Shown in pieces: positions 47,233-58,302 of a stretch of 64,000 bases of DNA. Position 1 is the stretch's first letter. Each line of letters opens with the position of its first letter. Below the pieces are notes generated by a model. It worked only from the letters and a program-made list of their open reading frames with translations. It made no database searches and had not been told where the DNA came from. Made by a program: the position numbers and the translations under genes. This DNA comes from Pterois miles (Eukaryota > Chordata > Actinopteri > Perciformes > Scorpaenidae): contig CAMQGK010000552.1 in the NCBI GenBank assembly GCA_947000775.1, positions 3,832,001 through 3,896,000 on the forward strand, read 5' to 3'.

Positions 47233-48469
47233 ATCAGTGCCAGTTGGGGCTAAAGGCTGCAAGTTTGACAGTGAAAAAACTCAGGGAATGTGGAGTTAGA
47301 AAGAAGTGAGTAAACCAGTCCCCTGTAGTCCATTGCTACTAATATAGCACGCCCGAAACGCCAACCAAACTGTCTGTAGTCAAGTTGCATTGTGGGTAAT
47401 GCAGGTGCCAGGTATTGAATATGAAGAAGGAATGCACGAACCAAAAGAATCAATATCTCTGGTTCTGCTGCAGTGACTGTCCTCCCCCTTCAAACTGCCC
47501 ATCTTGAGTCTGACAAGTGCAATACTAAATCAGTGGAGTACTCTTATGCATTGACTATTGGATGAACAATGGGGAACAAATTAAAATACCAAATATTTAC
47601 TGATGCAGCAGCTGCCAAGAAGTTGTTCAGCCACTAGTCATTCATATGAATTTGCATTCATGAATGTTTGAGGCAGTAGATAATCATATTTATTCTAATT
47701 GATACATGAAAACAGTCAATTAATCCGATCCACTGTTATGAACTGTCATTAGGAGTGTCGTTTGCAGCTGCTGAATGTGTATCACGAGTGTCTTTAATTG
47801 AACTGACTAATTAAAGTCGAGTCGTGTGGAATAAGATCTCTGCTGCTAATGAGTGAGACTCAAATAGCTCAATTAAATCATATCGACAGCGTTTGGCTCT
47901 CCTTGGCATTTACCTACATCCTCTGGTTATGGATAAATCACCCAGTTCTTTCATGTTAATATGTTTATTTACACAATCACGAAACAGTTTTCCATTTGCG
48001 CCGAGCATGCAAACCAAAGCAATTTTCAAGCATTTGCATTCAAGATGTTCCTCTATGACTACATGTGAATCTGCACTTACTGGCCCACATTAGCTCGGCT
48101 GACACAGGCCAGCCCATGTGGTAACAGCTATGGCTCATTTACTTGTGGGTCCCTCACTTCAGAGCACTTTAGTAGAACTTGTGAACCCCCCCCACCACCA
48201 TCATGCACAAAGCCCTCAGATCAGCACTGCAGACAAGCCACAGGGGCACACACAAACAGAGTAGTTTCTGCTTCTCTAATTAATAAACAGAGAAACTTCA
48301 AAGTCGTGGGCTTGTCATGGAGCCGCCCACACTAAAGAGTAGCTTGAGTGAATTCCCATCACTGAATCACTTCACATAGTTAGATCATGACAGCGTGGCT
48401 GGGGAATAAATTATTACAGCACAACAAAATCTAATAACACAGAATGTATGGAGCTAAGCATCCCAGAGG
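47233..48469. other. Single-copy-looking non-coding DNA
   Basis: 47,740-48,060 is rich in TTAATTGAAC, CTAATTAAAG and CTCAATTAAATC motifs, suggestive of homeodomain-type binding sites, but only cross-species comparison could show conservation. No gene. Confidence 0.45.
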
Positions 48470-48928
48470 CCCTATGGCACAATATCACAAAACTTAAGTC
48501 GCAACACCATCTTACTGTGATTTTAAACATAGTTGCGATATGCTGAGTATTGCGATAAGATATATTGCAATTTATTATCAACATTTTATCTAATAAGCTA
48601 CAGTTTTCACTGTTGATCTCAGAGTTTTCATTCACATATATCTCGAGGTCAGGGGTCAAGGGACGCCTTTGAAAATGGCCATAGCAGTTTTTCCTCACAA
48701 AAGTTTTGCATAATTTTGGAGTATTATTTCAACAATTTAATATGAAATGGTTGATACAGTCCTTTGTTTCATTAGGTTTTCTAGTTTAATAACATTCATC
48801 CTAGCTTTAAGACTGAGTCCACTATGTTAGATTGTTAAGACGTTTATAGTATAGAAAAATTATACTTTGATATTGATAAAAGCAAAATATTGTGATACTG
48901 TGCTGTATCGATTTTTCCCCACCCCTAC
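48470..48928. mobile_element. Composite repeat: family P segment inside an ATCGATTTTTCCCCACCCCTA-ended element
   Basis: The right end reads TCGATTTTTCCCCACCCCTA, similar to family D termini. Both sides carry ATTGCGATA/TTGATATTG-type sequence, while 48,626-48,835 is family P in forward orientation (TCTCGAGGTCAGGGGTCAAG, GACGCCTTTGAAAATGGCCA). A nested family P insertion that later lost its ends is the simplest reading. Confidence 0.5.
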
Positions 48929-51900
48929 ATCCTTCTGATATCTTTCATTGAAAATTAAATGAAAAATTCATTGAATTTATATTTCTTTAGCATTTTTATA
49001 CATGTTGTTGTTTTTGTGAAAGTTTTATGAGTTTTTGTTGTCTGTAAACAAGTAAAATACTCTTCATCCCTTTCACTTTACTTCAGATTTTGACTTTTAT
49101 AACTCTTTCAAAAAGGAGCTTTCTATATTTTAAAGATGATGTTGCTTGATAGAGCAACGCTGGCTTGTGTTGTGCAGAACAGTTATTTATGTCACCACCT
49201 GTAGAAATGTGAAATGATTTCTTTCCACATGGCACCATCATGGCTGCTCTGACAATTTATGAAAACATCCCACTCTTCCTCCCTTCAGTTAAACCTGTTT
49301 TCGTGTTCAAGGTTGCTCCTCTCACCCCGTCTTCACATTCAGTTGCACAAGTTTATATTAGCAGAATTTCTAGAGAAACACAGTCTTCTGTTTGCTTCTT
49401 TAACCTTTCAGGTTATAGCCTCCACCTGAGCTTCTTCTTCAATAACACACTACTGCTTTTCACTAAGGGGCTTTAAGTTGCTGCTTACTGCAGACTGTGT
49501 TGAATGCTGTCCACTCTGCTGTGTGTGTGGTTTGGACTGGGCAGAAAAAGTCTAAACGTTGCCTCAGGCAATTTTTCAAAAGCAGAATGTAGCATGGGCA
49601 TTCAGAGTCTGTCATCGAGGACTTTTGCTGTGGTGCAGCACGGGGGATGTTTTTCAGCACACTAACCATAACCCTAACCCATGCATAGACAGAATCTTTC
49701 CATCATAATGTTAACATGACTATTTTTGCCCCTTCCTGCTATTTATGCTGACTGATAGATAAGTTTTGCAGACATTTTCCATATGCTTTTGACTTTCAAC
49801 GACCCATTTCTCCTCTCAGACAGAATATATTTGACTTGTTTTGCTCTTTTCCTGCACATCCATCGACTAGGTGAAACACCCATCACTCTCATGAAACAGG
49901 GCAACTATGTACAGCACTTCCTGCTAGTGATTAGTGGCAAAGCAATCGGATACACCTTCACATTTTTCTCCCAGCTTTTTAATAGAGAAGATTCTCCCCA
50001 CATGTAATTACTTGTGGTAAATCATCGCTGTTCTTGAAATTGGCCAAAACATGCTGAGCTGATTAGAGAGTGGAAATGTTAAATTTCAGTCAGTTGAAGC
50101 AGAAAAAGTACAAAAAATGAAAAAAAAAAAACACCCAGTAATATCATAAACATTGCTACTATTGGCATATACTGTATTGATCTATATTTCATATAGTATA
50201 GTATAGTCTCTAAACGTTTGTATGGAAGCAATACATTTCACCCCCCTCAATCTTGAATTCACTCCCTATCCCACCATATTAGATGCAATGACTTTCACCC
50301 TAAGGCAGCAGCCAGCGCTGCATCCAAAGAATGCCATGGGAGCTGGTTAATGGCACCAACATTTAAAAACAACCAGCATCTGGTCTCGTGTGCACAGACA
50401 CATATGTCTGAGCTTCTCTCCAGTCTAACCAGCAGTGCCCAAGGCCCTCAGAATAACAATGAATATGTTAGAGGTGCTGATACAACATTAAGGACAATTG
50501 ACCACACTTCTTCTTTGTTTGGGTCTATGATGAGTCTTTTTTTTACCACACTGGGTCATACATGACCAATTCATTTAAGGAGTCAGCAGAGATAATCTAA
50601 GTTTGGATGTGTTTATGCGTAGTTTTCCACCATTAGTGATTGCAATTTCGATCTGTAAGCATGCTCTAAATTTCCTGGCAGTTTCTCACTTGTGAACACA
50701 AAAAGTAAACACATTAAACTGTGCATTACTTTTGCACCTATGGAACATGAAGATTAATGAGTCACATTCAATTCTTAATTGTGTTTGCATTCAGGGAGCA
50801 TCACATGACACCATGTGGTGATAAGCACAACAGTATATCTTAAGCTCGTTGATAACCTTGTTTTACCAGGTTGCGGGGCTGCGCTTTTTCCACAGCTGTA
50901 ACATCAGCACCAACTCATGTCTGCACAGTGTTGGAGACACTTGTTTACTATCCCCTAGAAAGTCTCTGAAAGTCTGTGAGCAGGGTTTGCCAAAGTGGGG
51001 GTGGTGAGAAAAAGAGATATGCTGCAATGGAGGAAAAAGAGCAGATGGTGAGAGAATGTGGGGGGCACAAACCAGGAGACAGTAATGACAAATAGAAAAA
51101 AAGAGGAGGAAACGATGGAGAGTGGCAGAATCAGAAATGCAGAAGAAATTAGGTGAATGGTATTAAAAAAATTCAAGTGCAACAAAACGCGGACGACAAT
51201 AAGGGAGAAAAACGACCATGCGACCGGCCGCCAGCAGTTCCAAATGTCTCACCAGATGTTCCCAGATGCAAACTCTGCTCCTCCAAGATGACTCCACATT
51301 AACCTGACTTTATTGTTACAGATGTGGGTCTATTGGCTGCACCCCTGATTTACACCCAGGCCGGCCTCGCCTTCGAGGACCCCTTCAAACCAAACGCCCC
51401 AGCGGGGAGGGAGGGAGCAGCAGTAGAAGTAGCAAGCTGGGCGTATTGGAGAAAGATCGCAAGGGAAACAGGCACCATGCTGCGCCATATAATGACTCTA
51501 TTCCATGCATCTGGCCTTGGGAGGGAAGTTGTATGGTTCCCTGACTGGCTGAATGGCAGAGTAAACCAGGACTCGCTTTCTCCACCGTCTGGATTTAGTC
51601 GCCTCCTCATTCCTCTTCAGTCTGTGTCGCTGTTTCCTCTCAGCTCACAACAAGCTGTGGAAAATGCTGGCAGGAGACAAAAAGACACAGTTTTAATCAA
51701 TACCAACACAAGGCCTTGGCTGAAGAGCACAGGGAGCGATAGAGAGAGGGACTGAGCCTCAACTGCTTTTGCCTTGAGCACAAATTGCCTTAGAAACCCA
51801 CTGACTCTACGAAGGCGACAAGAAGGGAAAAATGCATGTGGCTCAAGGAGAAAGAGCAGAAGGATGTCACAACCCCCTGGTGTGTGTGGAACAGCGGCGC

Positions 51901-52204
51901 TGATGAATGAAACCATAAAACAATGGCTGCAATCATAAGCAGTCATGTCTAATTTTGAGGATATTTCATGTTCCCTCCTCATCTGCAGACTTTTATTCTC
52001 ATCGTATGTGCATCACTAAGCCAAGTTGAAAGACTGTATCGTGTGACCAGAAATCAGGCTTTGAAGGTTTGGCTGCTTCTTGTGTATGGTAGTGGACTCA
52101 AACCGATATGCTAGTTTGCTGATACTGGAGTTTAATCAACCATTCGATATTGGTCAGCCAGTGTTGTCGATCTCTGATATGATAAAGGATCCTCCCTCAC
52201 CACT
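48929..52204. other. Single-copy-looking non-coding DNA
   Basis: No gene is supported. The 143-residue frame at 51,324-51,755 begins just after a TTGTTACAG acceptor-like sequence, but it contains no recognisable domain and has an equally long minus-strand shadow. A purine-rich patch lies at 51,000-51,130. Confidence 0.45.
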
Positions 52205-53208
52205 CAGGGTGGAAAAAAAATCAGTTCACCTATGTACTGCAATTTTTTTTTTTTTTCGGAAATACAATTTTAACACCAGAATTGATATATTTCCTTCATT
52301 TGAGCCTATGTGAAGGTAAGAGGAAGTTACTGCTTTTATTATTGTAGTCTGAGTAATGTGATGTAATGTCAGTTCCATATCCGTCAACCAAAACACACAG
52401 CCAGACGCCCGCCAAAATAAAAAAGTAGAAAACCCACTTAAATCCACTGTGGTATACTATATAGTAAAGTATGGTAATATTTTGGGTCTCACACATTGTC
52501 AGGAAAAGTAGAGCTAGACATCATGGCTAAAGCTGCATGCTAACTCTGTCATGGGAAGGAATGAAGGAAGGAAATGTTATCCTATCATAACGTGCAATGA
52601 AGCCAGCCATCACTCTCATCTCTGTAGTCAAATGGGCCAACACTACAACTGTACAGCACCCATATACTGAGATTTATGTTAAATGCATTCAAACGGCCCC
52701 AGTGGAGCTAAGCATGGACGTATAAAGAGAACGAAGCTGACGGGTGAGGTCAGAGCTAGCGACAGACTTAGCTTGACAAAGTTAGCGGAAGTATACATGT
52801 GTGACTGCATTATATTTACATTTTAAAATAAGGTGTTAACAAAGGGAACTGTATATGCAAAATACATATATAGAAAAAGGATTGATTGAATTATATTAAC
52901 CAGAAGTATAAAACATTACATGACCCCTAAAATAAAAAAATAAAAATGTGAGGAAAAATCTTTTTATTTTTGAGTTGCTGGAAAAAAAAAAAAAAAAATG
53001 CTGACAATGACTGTTAGTAAAAGTCCCCAGAAGTGTATGATTCAACTTTTTCCCATGGTCTAATGTTAAACAAGTTAACAAAAATCGCAATATCGAATCA
53101 CAATACTTGTAGAATCGCAATACTTAAAAATTGCAATACATATCGAATCAGCATCCAAGTATTGTGATAGTATTGAATCGTGACATAGGTGTATCATCCC
53201 AGCCCTAC
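52205..53208 (+). mobile_element. Family D element, full-length copy
   Basis: Starts CAGGGTGGAAAAAAAATCAG and ends TAGGTGTATCATCCCAGCCC-TA, so both termini are present over 1.0 kb; GGGTGG and CCAGCCC form very short imperfect inverted ends. This copy shows the element without the SINE found at 28,886. A T16 tract at 52,241-52,257 and an A17 tract at 52,982-52,998 lie inside. No transposase. Confidence 0.8.
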
Positions 53209-53417
53209 TAACCACAGGTACATGAAAAAAATCTGTGAAACCTCCTAGATGGGAGTTACCCAGTAGTCTTCTGCTGGCCGCTGTGCAGCTGCACACACGC
53301 AATTGGGAATAAGTGCCTTGCTTGAGGACAGTAATTGCTGAGGGAGGGAAGTGTATTCTTCTTAAACACTGCCTAACAAGCTTCCTAGCTGCTGTGGGGA
53401 TCTGGGACAGATTTATA
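53209..53417. other. Short spacer, no feature
   Basis: No repeat recognised between the family D copy and the SINE fragment. Confidence 0.4.
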
Positions 53418-53530
53418 GGGCGGTAGTACCCTCAAGGTTTTGGAAGCAGGTCTGTGACCGGAAGAGCGCTGGTTTGACTCCCCAGACTGGAGGAGAAAAC
53501 TGTGGGTGGAGAGCATGAATGAGTAAAGAC
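53418..53530 (+). mobile_element. tRNA-like SINE head fragment
   Basis: GGGCGGTAGTACC starts a tRNA-like head; a B-box-like GGTTTGACTCC lies at 53,471-53,481; AAAACTGTGGGTGGAGAGC follows, resembling the AAACTGAGTGTG..TGGAGAGG part of the 2,913 SINE. The remainder is missing. Confidence 0.5.
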
Positions 53531-53689
53531 TTCAAATTTACTAAGTCTGGAAACAGAAACGGACACATTTGCACCAACAAAACTGATGTGTTTCTTTCAC
53601 ATGTGAAAAAAAAAAGTGTTTCATGAGCACAAATGCAAGTTCACTGCAACAGTTCTCAGTTGGTCACACCAGCACGTAATTTAAATGAA

Positions 53690-53960
53690 TCAGTGGTAGA
53701 AAGTAACTATAGTATACTATAGTATTCAAGAACTGTACGTAAGTACACTTTTGATGCTACTCTCTGCTACTACATTTCAAAGGGAAGTATTGTGCTTTTT
53801 ACTTTTCTACATTTACATGAAATACAATGCATTGTTATACAGTAAATTAAACCACCCAACAGTATTGGAAATGAATAAAATTAGCTGTATTGCAGCCAGC
53901 GACAATATTATAATGCATCTTACATGTTAGTGCATGGATCGTTTTGGAAAGTTTTCCACC
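53690..53960 (+). repeat. Dispersed repeat (AGTGGTAGAAAGTAACTATAG)
   Basis: Contains CTACTACATTTCAAAGGGAA, GTATTGTGCTTTTTACTTTT, CAATGCATTGTTATACAGTA and AAACCACCCAACAGTATTGG, in the order of a common percomorph repeat as I remember it. No open frame. Confidence 0.6.
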
Positions 53961-55059
53961 ACTACGTACATGTGCATCGTGTGCTGCGCTCCGCTATGTA
54001 CACAGTTATGGCTTTTAACTAGCCTCAAACCACGCACATAAAAGTGAAATCTTAAATCGCACACTCAAACAATTATCACATATGCAACCATTTTGGTCAC
54101 CTTCTAGAGCCCTGCAGAGGCCTGTAAGCTAAATGGTGGAGCGAGTGCATCACGGCTAAATAGACTCGGTTCGAAGAGACAATGAAACTGAATGTAAAAT
54201 GTATATGTACTGTCTAAATTACACACATACAAAATGAAATAATCACTGTTCTTGTTTCAACTTATAGGGTCAGTTAAGCTAAATTTAGAAAGTACTAGTT
54301 TCCCTAGTGGTATACAGCAATACAGACAGTCTGGGTACTACTCTTTGTAGTGCTCAAAGCACTGAGGAAGCATAACTCAGTGACGTCTCTTTCTAGAAAC
54401 ATGACCATGATATTCATCTTTGTAAGAAAAATAGTTATTATGTGCTTTTATTTATTTATTTTTTTTAAACTAGTGTGGTGTGAAAAATTTGCCTGTTCAG
54501 AAAGGGCCAAATGCTTGGCGTTTCTTTGGGTCCTGAGCTGTACACTTGCCATGACATAGTTGCGTCACACACCTAAATCATGGCAACTCCTGGTCAGAAA
54601 CTGTGGTGAAATACACTGGTTCACGAAGAAAAACAAACACACCCAGGTCACGGTCAGAATCATTGGTCAAATACACTTAGCGGTGGTAATTTCCAAATAA
54701 GTGTATTAGTCACTTGTTTTGACATAATCACCGCGAGTTTAGAGTGGAGCATGGATTATATTAGTGGATGTATTTTGCTGGAGGTAACGTTATTAGTGTT
54801 TTATGTTAGTATCAAGTTTGACACCAGGGAAATACCCTCTGAATTGATTCTGCTTCCATTTGGCTATCCACTCCAGGAAAGTGAAGAAGAGGTCAGTTGT
54901 AACGTTTTCCAGTATCCACATAATATACACTATAACGTTGGGCATAATGCAGATGACCTGCAGCCTGCTCGCTGCAGAAGTGAAGAAAAGTTCAGTTGTA
55001 TCCAGCTTTGTTATCCAGCTTTAGCACACTATATCCAGGATCCAGCAGCAGTAAACTGA
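53961..55059. other. Non-coding stretch; unrecognised 102-residue frame
   Basis: The frame at 54,751-55,059 has no recognisable domain or splice context. Imperfect direct repeats (GGTCAGAA..TGGT.AAATACACT) lie at 54,592 and 54,650. Confidence 0.4.
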
Positions 55060-55235
55060 GTGAAACCATGAAGCCCCGCCCCCGCTGCTTCACAGAGCGC
55101 TGGTCACTTGTATATTGTCCAAACACATCCCCTTTGGTCCTCAGCAATACACCCGGCAAGTGTGAAGTAGAGTGGATGAGGGGTTCTTGAGATATGTGAA
55201 GGCCAGACAGACACACAGACTGAGATAAAGATGCC
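55060..55235 (+). repeat. Dispersed repeat fragment ending in CAGACAGACACACAGAC
   Basis: GAGGGGTTCTTGAGATATGTG and GAAGGCCAGACAGACACACA resemble the tail of a repeat with GACAGACAGAC endings common in fish. Class unknown. Confidence 0.4.
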
Positions 55236-57530
55236 TAAATGGACATACTCTATTGAGAACCTCATGGTTTATTAGAAGAAACCCATTCAGGCTGGAGGAA
55301 ATTCAAAGTGAGCGGTAACTTTAAAATCTAGTAGCCATTTTGACTTGTGACCCAAAAAGGTAATTTCAAGCCCTGATCATACTACCACTGTTGATCATTT
55401 GCAGGTGATGTTATAATGAGGGTAGTGAACAAATTGTGCAAAAATTAGTATGGCTGACCAGCCTGCGCATGCTGCAGCTATCGAAGCCAAATGTGGTGCT
55501 TTGTTGTGGTCACAAATTCATCACTCTGCCTGGGTGAGCTGCTCCTCAGAGGCCAACAGCGAGCTGTCGTAGTACTGGGCAGCACTGAGGTGTGAATGTG
55601 GAGTCGGAGAACCAATGAGCTCAGTTTACTTTCACCAGATAATTAACAGTTAGAGGAAAATGGTTTTAAAATGTGTTTGGAACTGTGACTGGACTTCCCA
55701 CTGTCTCATGATTTTTCCCCAAAATGCTTTAATAAAGCCCAAATGTTTGAGTGGAGCATGTCCATAAAAATTTATCGTCTGTTAAATTTTTAAATTTTGA
55801 ATTTATCTTCTTTTTTTTACTTTTGCCTGAGACTAAACAAATTTGATGCAATGACCCAGAGCAGGATAATAGCAGTGAGCAAGCTCGCAGCCTAATACAT
55901 TTATTTAAGTCTGGCATTACAGCGTCAGTTACAGGAGAGCAATAACTTCAAGAACACAAATAAAACCAATTATTAACATGTCTCCCCCTCATTAACCGAT
56001 GCTAAGACAAAGTACTAACACATGTTGTTCATCTTGGCCTCCCTGTTTCACTATTTTAACTTGACCACGAGCAACCGCACTCTATCAGTATCGTGGGGAA
56101 GTGTGTACTTGTGCGTGTGTTTGTTCAGCATCTGCTGGGTCTTCTTCTTTGCTCATCCCCTTCCCATTCATTTTACCCTCTGTCTCCATTCTCTCCCTCC
56201 ATCTCTCCATCTTAGCCTGGGGCTCCTCCTAATCGTCCTCCGCTGTGCTGATTGGACTTTTCATTAGTCAACTCCCGAAGGCTCCACATGACCTCCTCTA
56301 GGTCACTGCCTACTGATTATACTCCAACTCTTCTTCTTCATCATCATCACCTCCTTGAAGAAGTGATGGCATGACACCGACATGATGTCGAATCTGAAAA
56401 CCAATCTTGTCTGACAGGTTGAGCGGGGTCACCATATTGGAGCGCTTTTAAATACTATACTGTAAATATGCTTTTGAGTATGCTTTGTTTTTATTGTTAA
56501 TAGAGGGTTTGGCAGTGCGGAAGGAAGGTTACAAGGTTTTCCGGTGCATGTTTACCTTGTGCAGGCGCAGTTGTAAAACTATAGTATGCCATGAAATACT
56601 GTGAGGGAAAAAAAAAAAAAAGAGTAAAATTGGTCTTCGCCATGTCGGCTACTGCTTTGGATGGTTAGAGCTGTCTCTGCATATTTGTTGCTTGACGCAA
56701 AAAAACCTTATTGGATCTTAAGCATTACCTACCGCCCATGACATGTCCTTGGAAGTCAACAAACCACCTATAACTCAGTCGCTGAAGGGATTTTAATGAT
56801 GCGGCTATGCCACAGGCTGCCAGCGCTGCTTACAAATCTAACGGTTGTGTCTAAGATGTGTACTGGAGTAGCAGAGAAGTGTGTGCATTTGTGGGGTAGA
56901 CATGTTTTTTGCCATCTGACTAACCATGACCTTGGCCAAATGAAGCTATAAGCCCCCGACATACACATGCACATGTATGCACATGCACGGTCCCCCCCTC
57001 CAACCCCTGGCACGCTCCAAAAGCTGGAACAGATTACTCCCCTGTGTGCTTGTTCTGACTCTGATTGCTGCTACATCCAGATAGGCTTTCAAGTGGCCTC
57101 CTGTGTGCGCAGAGCCCCATGGGATATGGCCCGGCGCACTACACATGGGGACTATTACCCGAGCCGACGGAGGCCTGCATGCGGCGCGTCGCCTCCTCTA
57201 GATTGGGCCGACGTGGCCCTCATCCTCTCCACAACCCTCTAAACACCCATTTCCACCCCCCCCCCCCCCAATCATTACAGTTAATCACAGTGATAGCTAC
57301 GTCCACAGTCTCTCTCTCTGTGGAGTGGAGTGGTCATTCTGCTCTATCAGCCCAGCGTGCACGATGTTGGTGCATGCCGACATGCACCGCCGGCTGAGCT
57401 TTAGAGTGCAGTCAGTGGGTTCAGCTCTATAACTGCACACATAAACACACAGACACACGTCCATTTGCAAAAAAAATCCTGTGAATGCAACCACAAGACA
57501 AAACCTGGGAAGCTGCCACACTATATAAAC
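55236..57530. other. Non-coding stretch, no supported feature
   Basis: Includes A-rich (56,608-56,621) and C-rich (57,256-57,270) runs. Frames at 56,768-57,521 overlap on both strands and are unrecognisable. Confidence 0.45.
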
Positions 57531-58302
57531 TAGGGGTGGGGAAAAAAAATCAATTCACCTATGAAGTACGTTTTTTAATTTTTTTTTTTTTTAAACGATT
57601 TTGAAATAGATTTTTCAGTGCTCCATTTCAATATATTTGCTTCATTTGAGTCTATGTGGAAGTAGAATGAAGTCACTGCTTTTATTGTTGTAGTCTGAGT
57701 AAAGTAACTTCATATCCGTTCCGTATCCATGAACTAAAACAAATCCCAGTCCACTGCAGTGAGCAGGAACGACAAAGCAGAAAACCGTGGGGGGCCTGCA
57801 TGGCTACGACCTGCACTTGCACATATTAAATCCAACGTGGTACACGCTACACATACAGAAATGCTATCATATCGTAGCATGCAGTCAAGCCAGCTGTCGC
57901 TTGTATCTCTGTGGTCAAATCGGCTGACGCTACAACTGTAAAGCACCCATATACTGATATTTTTGTTAAATGTTCAATGTTCATTCAATTGGTCCGATGG
58001 AGCTAATCATGGATGGATAAAGAGAACAAACCTGACTGCAGAGCTAGTAACGAACTTGGCGAAGTTAGTCTACATGTGTAACTACATCTGGTTTTCAAAA
58101 TAAGGAGTCAACAAAAGCAACTGTATGTAGAAAATACATACATGGAAATAAGAATGATTGGATTATGTTCACCAGTAGTTTAAACCATTACATGTCCCTT
58201 ATAAATTAAAAGAAAATACCTCTAATTTGTAAACATATCGAACCAGCACCCAAGTATCGTGATAGTATCGAATCAGGAAATAGGTGTATTGTCGCAGCTC
58301 TA
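57531..58302 (+). mobile_element. Family D element, shortened copy
   Basis: Starts TAGGGGTGGGGAAAAAAAAT and ends ATAGGTGTATTGTCGCAGCT-CTA. Compared with 52,205-53,208 it lacks internal sequence (about 0.77 kb in total), notably around the GCTAAAGCTGCATGC block. No open frame of note. Confidence 0.75.

Noticed and set aside
49670..49682. Telomere-like CCCTAACCC
   Set aside because: Only about two partial units, too short to be an interstitial telomeric array.
51324..51755. 143-residue frame after an acceptor-like TTGTTACAG
   Set aside because: It has no family resemblance, a long overlapping minus-strand frame and no donor-supported partner exon.
54751..55059. 102-residue frame starting MDYISGCILLEV
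   Set aside because: It looked gene-like in composition, but no domain, signal or splice context could be recognised.
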